The position numbers and the translations under genes were made by a program. The notes beneath the pieces were generated by a model. The model did no database searches. It was not told where the DNA came from and saw nothing but the letters and a program-made list of their open reading frames with translations. Of a DNA stretch of 64,000 nt, positions 43,885 through 52,098 are shown piece by piece. The DNA comes from Flintibacter faecis (lineage in GTDB: Bacteria; Bacillota; Clostridia; Oscillospirales; Oscillospiraceae): NCBI RefSeq assembly GCF_014287875.1, contig NZ_JACOPN010000003.1, forward strand, positions 62,001 to 126,000. The letters run 5' to 3'. Position 1 is the stretch's first letter. The number at the start of each line of letters is the position of its first letter.

Positions 43885-44325
43885 TCATCTGCTTCGGAAC
43901 GCAAACCACCGCTGGCCCCCATAGTTCAGGATGACGAACAGGCCCGACCCGGCCAGCAGGGTCAGGTTGCCCTTGAGCTGTTCGCTGAGGGCGGTCTCCG
44001 CCAGCAGACGGGCCATAATGGGCTGGGCCAGACCATAGGCCAGCAGCCAGCACACGGTGATGTTCAGGACAAATCGGAGCACCACCCCCGCCCCCCGCTC
44101 CTGATTGCGGAAGGTGAAGTGCTTATTTAAAAAAAAACTCACGATGCTGCCCACAATATAGTTGGCCGCCGAGGCGATCCACTGTCCCCTGCTGCCCCAG
44201 GTGTTCAGAGGCGTCAGATTGTACAGGCCGAACATCACCCCATAGCCCACGGCGGTGTTCACCAGACCCACCAGGATAAACCGGAAGAAGGTGGGGTCAA
44301 ACAGTTTTGCCAGATGCGCTCTCAT
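43885..44325 (-). CDS. gtrA: GtrA family membrane protein (bactoprenol-linked sugar flippase-like)
   Basis: The 146-residue product has four transmembrane helices and the GtrA motifs FRFILVGLVNTAVGYGVMF and NYIVGSIVSFFLNKHFTF. GtrA is thought to flip undecaprenyl-phosphate-glucose. It overlaps the upstream glycosyltransferase by 29 bases. Confidence 0.88.
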   Translation of the reverse strand: MRAHLAKLFDPTFFRFILVGLVNTAVGYGVMFGLYNLTPLNTWGSRGQWIASAANYIVGSIVSFFLNKHFTFRNQERGAGVVLRFVLNITVCWLLAYGLAQPIMARLLAETALSEQLKGNLTLLAGSGLFVILNYGGQRWFAFRSR

Positions 44326-45274
44326 CGTTCCCTCCGCAGTGTTCGGCCAGGATATACCGTGGCCGGTCCTTGATCTCCTCGTAAATCTTGGCGATATAAT
44401 AGCCGATGATGCCCAGACAGATCATCAGAATGCTGCCGATGAGCAGCTGGAGCAATATCACCGTGGTAAAGCCCTCCAGGGCGTGGCCGGTGAACTTCTG
44501 CCACAGGGAGTGCAGCCCCAGCACCACCGAGGCCAGAAAGACCACACTCCCCAGCAGGGTGACGATCTGCAGAGGTGCGGTGGAGAAGGCGGCGATGTTG
44601 GTGACGGCGTAGCGCACCAGACTCATCACCGACCACTTGGACTCCCCCGCCACCCGGGGCTGGACCTCAAACTCCACCGTGGCGGTGGAAAAGCCGATCC
44701 AGGATGACAGAGCCCGGAAAAAGGCGTTCTTCTCCCGCAGGGCCACCAGGGTATCCACCGCTTTCCGGTCCAGCAGCTTAAAGTCAGAGGCCCGGGACAT
44801 GTCCACCCCGGTGACCCGGCTGAGAATGTCATAGAACCGGTGGGCGGCAAAGGCGTGGAGAGGGGATTCCTTCCCCCGGCTGACCTTTATCCCCTCGATG
44901 ACCTCGTACCCCTGCTGCCACAGGCGGTACATCTCCTCCAGCTTCTCCGGCGGGTGCTGCAGGTCGCAGTCCATCACCGCCGCGCAGTCTCCCCGGGCCT
45001 GGGCCAGGCCGGCAAAGATGGCCGCCTCCTTGCCGAAATTCCGGGAGAAGCGCACCCCTCGCACCTGGGGGAATCGGGCCGCCTGGGTCTGGATGGCCGC
45101 CCAGCTGCCGTCTTTGGAGCCGTCGTCCACGAATAACAGCTCGAAGGGGATATCCGCCGCCGTCAGCAATTCCGTGATGCGCTCCGCCGCCCGGGGGATG
45201 GACGCCTCCTCGTTATAGGAGGGGAGCACCACCGACAGCAGTCCGCCCTGTTTTAACTCTCTCAACGGCTTCAT
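44297..45274 (-). CDS. gtrB: GtrB/DPM1-like family 2 glycosyltransferase
   Basis: The 325-residue enzyme has a GT2 domain (VVLPSYNEEASI, FVDDGSKDGSW, MDCDLQHPPE, SRASDFKLLDRK) and two C-terminal transmembrane helices (about 230-300). This is the build of polyprenyl-phosphate glucosyltransferases, which make Und-P-glucose. It overlaps the gtrII-like gene by four bases. Confidence 0.9.
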   Translation of the reverse strand: MKPLRELKQGGLLSVVLPSYNEEASIPRAAERITELLTAADIPFELLFVDDGSKDGSWAAIQTQAARFPQVRGVRFSRNFGKEAAIFAGLAQARGDCAAVMDCDLQHPPEKLEEMYRLWQQGYEVIEGIKVSRGKESPLHAFAAHRFYDILSRVTGVDMSRASDFKLLDRKAVDTLVALREKNAFFRALSSWIGFSTATVEFEVQPRVAGESKWSVMSLVRYAVTNIAAFSTAPLQIVTLLGSVVFLASVVLGLHSLWQKFTGHALEGFTTVILLQLLIGSILMICLGIIGYYIAKIYEEIKDRPRYILAEHCGGNDESASGKTV

Positions 45275-46857
45275 CTCCTGTTCTCATAGGCCAGTTCAAA
45301 GTCCGACTTGGGGGTGTAGGTCTTCTGGACCTTCACCACCACCCGGCCATCCACCACCTGGACGCTGCCGTCGGCGGGGTACAGAGGCATGGCCTGAAAG
45401 GCTTTGGAATCGGACACGGCGATCATGGTCTCCTCGGCCGGCTCGTCCACGGGGACGTTGAGCCAGTCGTTAAAGTAGTAGTAGAGGTGCTTGTTCAGGT
45501 GGGTCACGGTGTTCAGGGGCACGCTGTAGTGGTCCACCTGGAAGAACGTCGGGACGCAGGTGCGCAGCTGGCTCTCGTCCGGGGCCCCGATGACCACGAT
45601 CTCCATGCCCTTCTCATAGCCCGGGCAGCTCTCAATGCGGGAGAGCATCCGGGTGGCATAGCTCTCTGTGGCCCGGTGGGACTGGGCGGCGGCGGTGTAG
45701 AGCAGGTTATCCGTGTTCACGCAGAACAGCAGCAGCAGCACCGCCCACACCACGGGCACATACTCCCAGCCCCGCTTTAAGCGCCGGGCGCTCTCCGCCC
45801 CGTCCGCCAGCATGAGCACCGCCCCATACACCAGCACGAAGGAATACTTCATCAGAGGCGTGGGGTCGGAGTAGGGGCTGAGCACCCGCATAAAGTTCAG
45901 CCCCAGGGGCAGCAGGGCCGCCATGCACAAACCGCCCACCAGCCGCCAAGGCTCCCCCTTCAGGCGCTTGCTGCCCACCCGGGCAAAGAAGCAGGCTGCA
46001 CCCACCGCCAGGGCCGCCAGATCCACCACCGCCATCCAGCCGGTGGCAAAGGCGTTGGCCGAGCCGGGCTTGAAGAAGAAGGCGGCCGTCTGCCAATAGG
46101 CGGAGAGGATGAGCCGGGGCAGCTGACCGATGGGATAGCCGGAGCTGGCCGCGTCCATGCCCAGATAGGACAGCAGCTCCAGACCCTTCACTTTTAGAAA
46201 TACCATCAAAACGGCATAATAGAGGACGGCCCCCACCGCCAGGTGGAGGACAAACCGCACCCCTAAGCGCAGGGTCTTTGGAAAGGTGGCGGAGGGCTCC
46301 AGCGTCTCCCGCAGCACCGCCAGCAGAGCAAGGCCGATGGCCAGTGTGACATAGGCCTGATAGATGCCCATGGCCAGGGCCAGCAGCACCGGCCCCGCCA
46401 GGGACCATCTGTCCCCCCGCCGGGCCAGCCACACCGACCCTGCGGCCAGCAGAATGGCCAGGGCATAGGCCGAGGCGGTGAACATATAGAGGAAGGTGTA
46501 TCCCAGACAGGGGAAGGCGGCCATAATGGCCCCCCACAGTCCGGCGGCCACCCGGCCCCGGATCTTCAGAATGTCCACCGTCAGGGCGGCGGCCAGACCC
46601 AGCAGCACCATGGTCACCAGGCCGATGGCGGCGGGCATCTGGGTAAAGTCGTTCAGGGCCGAGGCATAGTGCAAAAACCACCGGCCGGACACCGTCATCT
46701 GCTGGGGGTCATACATCCGGCTCAAGCCGTCGGCGTTGGGGATCAGGTTGGCAAAGGCGAACAGGTGGGCCAGATAGCCCACCAGAAAGCAGCTGAAAAA
46801 CGCAGCCTTGGCCGCCGGGTCTATGCCCCGCCACAGCCGGCACATTTGCTTGTCCAT
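45271..46857 (-). CDS. GtrII-type membrane glucosyltransferase
   Basis: The 528-residue protein has about eleven hydrophobic segments and a C-terminal extracellular domain. It fits the glucosyltransferase-domain (GtrII) family: NADGLSRMYDPQQMTVSGRWFL with acidic residues in the first outside loop, and YTFLYMFTASAYALA. It would transfer glucose from the lipid carrier to a surface polymer, plausibly teichoic acid or a capsule given the LTA-synthase-like gene nearby (inference). It is first in the three-gene operon. Confidence 0.8.
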   Translation of the reverse strand: MDKQMCRLWRGIDPAAKAAFFSCFLVGYLAHLFAFANLIPNADGLSRMYDPQQMTVSGRWFLHYASALNDFTQMPAAIGLVTMVLLGLAAALTVDILKIRGRVAAGLWGAIMAAFPCLGYTFLYMFTASAYALAILLAAGSVWLARRGDRWSLAGPVLLALAMGIYQAYVTLAIGLALLAVLRETLEPSATFPKTLRLGVRFVLHLAVGAVLYYAVLMVFLKVKGLELLSYLGMDAASSGYPIGQLPRLILSAYWQTAAFFFKPGSANAFATGWMAVVDLAALAVGAACFFARVGSKRLKGEPWRLVGGLCMAALLPLGLNFMRVLSPYSDPTPLMKYSFVLVYGAVLMLADGAESARRLKRGWEYVPVVWAVLLLLFCVNTDNLLYTAAAQSHRATESYATRMLSRIESCPGYEKGMEIVVIGAPDESQLRTCVPTFFQVDHYSVPLNTVTHLNKHLYYYFNDWLNVPVDEPAEETMIAVSDSKAFQAMPLYPADGSVQVVDGRVVVKVQKTYTPKSDFELAYENRR

Positions 46858-46928
46858 GGACAGAATTCTCCTTCTATCGGAAATTTTGAAACCGTCAAAA
46901 CAGGGGCCTACTGCGCCTATTTTAAGTT

Positions 46929-46957
46929 ATTATAGCATCATCCTTCCCCCGGCGCAA
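46929..46957 (-). promoter_or_regulatory. Sigma-A-type promoter of the gtr operon
   Basis: On the minus strand TTGCGC and TATAAT are 17 bases apart, about 70 bases before the gtrII-like start, divergent from the rrf2 promoter. Confidence 0.6.
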
Positions 46958-46996
46958 GTAACGGGACAGGTGCCCTTCTCCCCGGCATGAAAAAGC

Positions 46997-47031
46997 TTGC
47001 ATTTCAATAAACCCTTTATTATAATAGGTTT
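46997..47031 (+). promoter_or_regulatory. rrf2 promoter with probable autoregulatory operator
   Basis: TTGCAT (46997) and TATAAT (47020) are 17 bases apart. AAACC at 47009 and ATAGGTTT at 47024 form an inverted repeat across the minus-10 box. The same ATAGGTTT/AAACCTAT words lie in the iscS promoter. Confidence 0.7.
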
Positions 47032-47053
47032 TTAAGAAAGAAGGTCGATGTCC

Positions 47054-47479
47054 ATGATGGTTTCCACGAAGGGGCGCTATGCCCTGCGGGTGATGATCGA
47101 GCTGGCCTCCCGCTGTGACGAGGGGGTGGTCTGTCTGAAAGAGATCGCCGAGCACCAGCAAATATCAGAAAAATATTTAGAGGCCATTGTGAAAAGCCTG
47201 GTGTCCGCCGGTCTGGTCATCGGCACCCGGGGCAAAGGCGGGGGCTATCGCCTGGCCCAGACCCCGGACCAGTGCACCGTGGCCGCCATCCTCCGGGCAG
47301 CGGAGGGCTCCCTGTCCCCGGTGAACTGCCTGGATGACGACTGTCCCCGCCACGGAAACTGCGCCACCCTGCCCATGTGGCGGGAGCTGAACCGCATCAT
47401 CGACGACTATTTCCAGGGCATCTCCCTGGAACAGCTCACCGCCCAGGCCCAGGCCCTGGGGGATACCGGCGTGGTATAG
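47054..47479 (+). CDS. Rrf2-family Fe-S-sensing repressor (IscR-like)
   Basis: The 141-residue winged-helix protein starts STKGRYALRVMIELA, has the recognition region ISEKYLEAIVKSLVSAGLV and the wing GTRGKGGGYRLA. Three cysteines, C92-x4-C97-x5-C103, match the Fe-S ligand pattern of IscR-type regulators. ATG 47054 is preferred because AGAAGG lies nine bases upstream; ATG 47048 is too close. It is followed by iscS and iscU, so it should control Fe-S assembly. Confidence 0.9.
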   Translation: MMVSTKGRYALRVMIELASRCDEGVVCLKEIAEHQQISEKYLEAIVKSLVSAGLVIGTRGKGGGYRLAQTPDQCTVAAILRAAEGSLSPVNCLDDDCPRHGNCATLPMWRELNRIIDDYFQGISLEQLTAQAQALGDTGVV

Positions 47480-47549
47480 TCGTTTTGTACAACCCTCCCC
47501 CTAAATCTGCCCCGTTCCCACTGCGTTCCACCATGTTTTTTAATTCCTA

Positions 47550-47593
47550 TTGACATTATAGGTTTTCGGTGCTATGATTCACTCAAACCTATA
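47550..47593 (+). promoter_or_regulatory. iscS promoter with Rrf2-type operator
   Basis: TTGACA (47550) and TATGAT (47573) with 17 bases between. A perfect 9-base inverted repeat TATAGGTTT (47557) / AAACCTATA (47585) embraces the minus-10 box. Confidence 0.75.
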
Positions 47594-47664
47594 AAAAAGA
47601 TATGTTTTTGTCCGGGAGGGACAGGCTCCCTGCCCGCCCCGGCGATACAGAAAGGAACGATCCC

Positions 47665-48852
47665 ATGATCTACTTGGATAACGCGGCCACCACCAAGACC
47701 AGTCCGGCGGCCCAAAAGGCCATGCTGGAGTGCATGGAGCAGTTTTGGGGCAATCCCTCCAGCCTGCACACCCCCGGGCAGAAGGCCGCCGAGGCCCTGG
47801 CCCAGGCCCGTGAGACGGTGGCCGCCTGCATCGGTGCCACCCCCCGGGAGATCTACTTCACCTCCGGCGGCAGCGAGGCAGACAACCAGGCCATCGTCAG
47901 CGCCGCCCTGCTGGGCAAACGCAAGGGCAAGACCCACCTCATCTCCACCGCCATCGAGCACCACGCCGTGCTCCACACCCTGGCCCGGCTGGAGAAGGAC
48001 GGCTTTGATGTCACCCTCCTCCCCGTGGATGAGAGCGGCATCGTAAAGGTCGACGACGTGGCCGCCGCCATCCGGGAGGACACCGCCCTGGTGAGCGTCA
48101 TGTTCGCCAACAACGAGATCGGCTCCATCCAGCCCATTGAGGAGATCGGTGCCCTGTGTCACGAAAAGCATGTGCTGTTCCACACCGATGCGGTGCAGGC
48201 GGCGGGCCATCTGCCCATCGACGTGGAGAAGCAGCACATCGACATGCTGTCCCTGTCCGGCCACAAGTTCCACGGCCCCAGGGGCACCGGTCTGCTGTAT
48301 GTCCGCCGGGGCGTGCCCCTGCTCCCTCTCATCGAGGGCGGCGCTCAGGAGCGGGGCAAGCGGGCCGGCACCGAGAACCTGCCCGCCATCGCCGGCATGG
48401 CTGTGGCCCTGAAAGATGCCTGCGACCACATGCAGGAGGACACTCAGCGCCAGCTGGCCCTGCGGGAGCGCCTCATCGCCGGGCTGAGCAAGATCCCCCA
48501 CAGCGCCCTGAACGGCGACCCCGTCCGCCGTCTGCCCGGCAACGTGAGCTTCTGCTTCGAGGGCATCGAGGGGGAGTCCATGCTGCTGCTGCTGGACGAC
48601 AAGGGTATCGCCGCCTCCTCCGGCTCCGCCTGCACCTCCGGCTCTCTGGACCCCAGCCATGTGCTGCTGGCCATCGGCCGTCCCCACGAGGTGGCCCACG
48701 GCTCCCTGCGCCTGACCCTGGGGGCCGAGACCACCCAGGATGAGATCGACTACACCATCCAGTCCGTGGCCGAAGTGGTGGAGCGCCTGCGGGCTATGTC
48801 CCCCGTTTGGGATGAGTTACAGAAAGGAGTTCGTTCTTATGTTATACAGTGA
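47665..48852 (+). CDS. iscS: Cysteine desulfurase
   Basis: PLP enzyme that takes sulfur from cysteine for Fe-S assembly. The 395-residue product starts YLDNAATTKTS, has the PLP lysine in SLSGHKFHGPRGTG and the persulfide cysteine in SSGSACTSGS, an IscS/NifS group I loop. ATG 47665 has AAAGGAACG upstream. It overlaps iscU by 14 bases. Confidence 0.95.
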   Translation: MIYLDNAATTKTSPAAQKAMLECMEQFWGNPSSLHTPGQKAAEALAQARETVAACIGATPREIYFTSGGSEADNQAIVSAALLGKRKGKTHLISTAIEHHAVLHTLARLEKDGFDVTLLPVDESGIVKVDDVAAAIREDTALVSVMFANNEIGSIQPIEEIGALCHEKHVLFHTDAVQAAGHLPIDVEKQHIDMLSLSGHKFHGPRGTGLLYVRRGVPLLPLIEGGAQERGKRAGTENLPAIAGMAVALKDACDHMQEDTQRQLALRERLIAGLSKIPHSALNGDPVRRLPGNVSFCFEGIEGESMLLLLDDKGIAASSGSACTSGSLDPSHVLLAIGRPHEVAHGSLRLTLGAETTQDEIDYTIQSVAEVVERLRAMSPVWDELQKGVRSYVIQ

Positions 48853-49264
48853 GAAGGTCATGGACCATTTCCGCAACCCCAGAAATGTGGGTGAGATCGA
48901 AAACGCCGACGGCGTGGGCCAGGTGGGCAACGCCAAGTGCGGCGACATCATGCGCATGACCCTGAAGATCGACGACGGTGTGATCACCGATGCCAAGTTC
49001 ACCACCTTTGGCTGCGGCTCCGCCATCGCCACCAGCTCCATCGCCACCGAGATGATCAAGGGCAAGCCGGTGAGCGAGGCTCTGGAGCTGTCCAATAAGG
49101 CGGTGGTGGAGGCCCTGGACGGTCTGCCCGCCCACAAGATCCACTGCTCCGTCCTGGCGGAGGAGGCCGTGAAGGCCGCCGTAAAGGACTACTACGACAA
49201 AAACCACATCGCCTATGACCCCAAGCTGTTCTGCGAGGGCGACTGCGCGCACTGTCACGAATAA
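48839..49264 (+). CDS. iscU: Fe-S cluster scaffold IscU/NifU-like
   Basis: Scaffold of 141 residues with the three ligand cysteines in GNAKCGD, TFGCGSAIA and IHCSVLAEEA. The C-terminal tail adds FCEGDCAHCHE (C-x3-C-x2-C), common in clostridial NifU-like proteins. AAAGGAG precedes ATG 48839. Confidence 0.95.
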   Translation: MLYSEKVMDHFRNPRNVGEIENADGVGQVGNAKCGDIMRMTLKIDDGVITDAKFTTFGCGSAIATSSIATEMIKGKPVSEALELSNKAVVEALDGLPAHKIHCSVLAEEAVKAAVKDYYDKNHIAYDPKLFCEGDCAHCHE

Positions 49265-49272
49265 GCTCCATA

Positions 49273-49314
49273 AAAAAATTTCCTTCTGCTTTTTGCGGCA
49301 GAAGGAAATTTTTT
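49273..49314. terminator. isc operon terminator
   Basis: A 17-base perfect stem AAAAAATTTCCTTCTGC / GCAGAAGGAAATTTTTT, 8-base loop. It probably served both iscU and the convergent trxA before the 2.3 kb insertion. Confidence 0.88.
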
Positions 49315-49408
49315 CGGCTTTTATGCGTTCTCGTCCAGCACTTGAGTGAATACCTGGGGGGGCATAACGCCCACCTTGCGGTCGATCTCCTTGCCGTCCT
49401 TGAAGAAG
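49315..49408 (-). pseudogene. Duplicated 3' end of trxA
   Basis: About 90 bases nearly identical to the last 30 codons of trxA at 51733-51820, including the stop and the GVMPPQVFTQVLDENA codons. It breaks off after TTGAAGAAGA and changes to unrelated sequence. It marks the left edge of the insertion that carries the second SLH-CAP gene. Confidence 0.9.
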
Positions 49409-49512
49409 AATGGGCGATTCTCTTGAAAATCAACTGAACACAGTGTAAAATGATAAAAACCAAACATTTGAATCGATCAATGACATCTCAACATTTAGGG
49501 AGTGAAAAAAAG

Positions 49513-50805
49513 ATGAAAATCCACAAACGATTGATAACCGCAATGGCTGCGGCGGTGCTGACGGCGGCGCTGGCAGTTCCGGCGTTTGCAGCGGGACCTA
49601 CATTCCGAGATGTGCCCGCCAGCCACTGGGCTTACACCGCCATCGAAAAAGCGGCCGGCAATGGCATGGTCGCAGGCGTGGGTGATGGCAAGTATGACCC
49701 CAACGGCGCAATCACGGGCGGTCAGTTGCTGGCAATGCTGACCCGGCACTTTTGCCCGGAGGACATTGAGACGGACCCGATTGTGTTGTCTCAGGCAGGC
49801 CACAGCGGTAGATGGTACAGCGGCAATCTGTACGCCGCGCTCAAGCACGGCTACTTAGACGGTATCGACCCGACGGAGATTGACTTAGACGCTCCCTGCA
49901 CCCGTGAGCAGATGGTGACCATCCTGTATAACGTAGCCGGCAGACCCGCAACGAACGCCTCTGCACTGGCACAGTTCAATGATAGAGGACAGGTTGCAGC
50001 ATACGCGGTCAACGGCTTCTCTTGGGCAGTGTCCAACAAGGTAGTCAGCGGCACCAGTAACACGACTCTGAGCCCCCGTGGAACCGCAACTCGCGCTCAG
50101 GTAGCAGTCATTTTGATTCGCTATCTGGAAAACGTGGAAGGTGTCCAGTTTCCTGACGTAAATGGTGGAGCCACACAGCCTGTCGAGCCTACTCCTACAC
50201 CGACGAAGCCGGATGCGAGCAGCAGTCAGAACTCTGATGGAACGACGAATGCAGCCTACGTAAACAGCCTGTGTGATGTCGGTAAGAGCAATGATTATCC
50301 TACCACAGGTGATGCATCTTCTCCTAATGCCAACGGGTTCTATACCAAAGCAAATGTGGACATTTCTGGAGCTAAACTTCAGTATGACGTGATTCCTTAT
50401 GTCAATGCATTTCTTGCGAAACATCCTGACCGAATCGAAGCAAATAAAGATTTTCAGCCATGGAATACAACAATGCATTGGGTGACAACGGATGAGCAAG
50501 AAGAGTATACGTTACTTCGTGCAAAGGAAGCGTATTCTTATTTTGAACATAAACGTCCTGATGGAACAGGAATTTTATCTGGCGAAAATTTGTATAGAGG
50601 TGGTAGTGTAGCGGAGTACGTTATCAAAGCGTGGGAAGGTTCCAGTGGACATGCATCAACGATGCTTAATGCTGGTTATGTGAATAAAACAACCTGTGTG
50701 GCGTCATGTGGGGATGTTTGGGTTATGACGATTTGGGGAGATGTGAACTATACTGCGGTCATAAAATATGCACCCAATAACTATATTAGTACTTGGGGTA
50801 AATAA
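49513..50805 (+). CDS. Secreted SLH-domain/CAP-domain surface protein B
   Basis: The 430-residue precursor has a signal peptide (MKIHKRLITAMAAAVLTAAL, cut after AFA), SLH repeats (about 28-215; the first is FRDVPASHWAYTAIEKAAGNG), a VEPTPTPTKP linker and a CAP domain with EHKRPDG, SGENLYRG and WEGSSGHASTMLNAGY. From AVSNKVVSGTS to ENLYRG it is almost the same as protein A, while the first two SLH repeats and the last 40 residues differ. The CAP part is AT-rich. AGGGAG precedes ATG 49513. Confidence 0.88.
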   Translation: MKIHKRLITAMAAAVLTAALAVPAFAAGPTFRDVPASHWAYTAIEKAAGNGMVAGVGDGKYDPNGAITGGQLLAMLTRHFCPEDIETDPIVLSQAGHSGRWYSGNLYAALKHGYLDGIDPTEIDLDAPCTREQMVTILYNVAGRPATNASALAQFNDRGQVAAYAVNGFSWAVSNKVVSGTSNTTLSPRGTATRAQVAVILIRYLENVEGVQFPDVNGGATQPVEPTPTPTKPDASSSQNSDGTTNAAYVNSLCDVGKSNDYPTTGDASSPNANGFYTKANVDISGAKLQYDVIPYVNAFLAKHPDRIEANKDFQPWNTTMHWVTTDEQEEYTLLRAKEAYSYFEHKRPDGTGILSGENLYRGGSVAEYVIKAWEGSSGHASTMLNAGYVNKTTCVASCGDVWVMTIWGDVNYTAVIKYAPNNYISTWGK

Positions 50806-50807
50806 AT

Positions 50808-50983
50808 AAAATCACGGGGACGGTTCCTTTGAGATTTCCGGAAAAAGAATGATACAAAATCCAACGCAAGGCGGTTGTTTCGGCAGCTGCCTTGCGTTTT
50901 TTTGACAATCAATGCTGCTTTTTGACAAAAAAACAGACACTGACAGCGTAATTTGACAGAAAAAGGCAAGTTTGGTATACGGT
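50808..50983. repeat. 3'-flank repeat of the SLH-CAP genes, copy B
   Basis: Inverted copy of 11496-11672, including the AACGCAAGGC...GCCTTGCGTT hairpin, the TTGTCAAAAA words and a GGGACGGTTC half-palindrome at 50816. Confidence 0.88.
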
Positions 50984-51039
50984 ACGCATAATCAAGAAGT
51001 TACATCTTACAATTTTAATATCTTACAATTCAAGGCATG

Positions 51040-51700
51040 ACTTTTCGTGAGTGGCTCGCTCTCGGAAAGGCATGCCTTTTTACATATATCAATCAAAAAA
51101 AGAAATGGAGGGAGAAGTGGGCAAAATTGCGCCAAATCTGCTGAATCGGGACTTCCATGCCGAAAAGCCAAACCAGAAGTGGGTCACCGATGTGACAGAG
51201 TTCAGTTTGTTTGGCGAGAAACTGTATCTGTCTCCAATTCTCGATCTGCACAGCAGCGATCTGGTCAGCTATACCATATCGGATCGCCCTGTGCTCAGCA
51301 TGGTGACAACCATGCTGAACGAGGCATTTGCAAAAATTCCAGACGGAACAAACCTCATTCTCCATTCTGATCAGGGCTGGCAGTACCAACATAAACAGTA
51401 TCAACGGATGCTCCGAGAGAAAGGTATCCGGCAGAGCATGAGCCGGAAAGGGAACTGTCTGGACAATGCTGTGATAGAAAATTTCTTTGGGCTGCTCAAG
51501 AGCGAACTGCTGTACTTGCAGGAATTTCAGTCCACGGAACACTTCAAGCAGGAACTCGTTGCATATCTGGATTACTACAACAACCGCAGGATCAAGGCAA
51601 AACTGAAGGGCTTGCCGCCTGCAATTCACAGACAACAAGCCCTTTCGGCTGCTTGAACAATTTTTACTTCAAAATATTGTCTAACTTTTGGGGGTCACTT
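51040..51700 (+). mobile_element. IS3-family (IS150-like) element, right part only
   Basis: Carries a 5'-truncated orfB and ends with GTCTAACTTTTGGGGGTCA (from 51679), the usual right terminal repeat of IS150-like elements. No matching left end or orfA is seen before 51040, so the element is a remnant. Confidence 0.8.
51117..51656 (+). pseudogene. IS3-family transposase OrfB, N-terminally truncated
   Basis: The readable part begins with GKIAPNLLNRDFHAEKPNQKWVTDVTEF and runs to the end of the rve integrase core. The catalytic triad is visible as Asp in TDVTEF, Asp in HSDQGWQYQ and Glu in NAVIENFFG. The N-terminal 80-100 residues (HTH_21 region) are missing; codons from 51051 are open but unlike the family. 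It is inactive unless complemented. Confidence 0.85.
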
Positions 51701-51732
51701 CATTTTGGCGGCAGAGGGGAATTTTTCAGCTT

Positions 51733-52044
51733 TTATGCGTTCTCGTCCAGCACCTGAGTGAATACCTGGGGAGGCATAACGCCCACCTTGCGGTCGATCT
51801 CCTTGCCGTCCTTGAAGAAGATGACCGTGGGGATGGACATGACGCCATAGCGGATGGCCAGCTCCTGCTCGTCGTCCACATTCACCTTGCCCACGGTGAC
51901 CCGGCCCTCGTACTCCTTGTCCAGGTTCTCAACAAGGGGAGCGAGCATCTTGCAGGGGCCGCACCAGTCGGCCCAAAAGTCCACCATCAGCAGGCCCTTC
52001 TGCGCCAGGGCCTTGTCCAGTCCGTCCTTGGTAAAATGGATCAT
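51733..52044 (-). CDS. trxA: Thioredoxin
   Basis: The 103-residue protein has the WCGPC active site (Cys28, Cys31), VDFWADWCGPCKML and the cis-proline SIPTVIFFKDG. It reduces cytoplasmic disulfides. AAGGAG precedes the start. Its last 30 codons are duplicated at 49315-49408. trxB lies 54 bases upstream. Confidence 0.96.
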   Translation of the reverse strand: MIHFTKDGLDKALAQKGLLMVDFWADWCGPCKMLAPLVENLDKEYEGRVTVGKVNVDDEQELAIRYGVMSIPTVIFFKDGKEIDRKVGVMPPQVFTQVLDENA

Positions 52045-52098
52045 AATTATGATCTCCTTTCTGGTTTTTGTCTCTGTTTTTCAGTTTGGGACGCTTTA

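Noticed and set aside
49321..49434. Second functional thioredoxin gene on the minus strand
   Set aside because: Only the last 30 or so codons are present, with no WCGPC site or start, so it is a partial duplication.
51051..51116. Start codons upstream of the IS3 transposase homology
   Set aside because: The codons are open but do not match the transposase N-terminus; with no orfA or left end the product is a truncated remnant, not a new protein.
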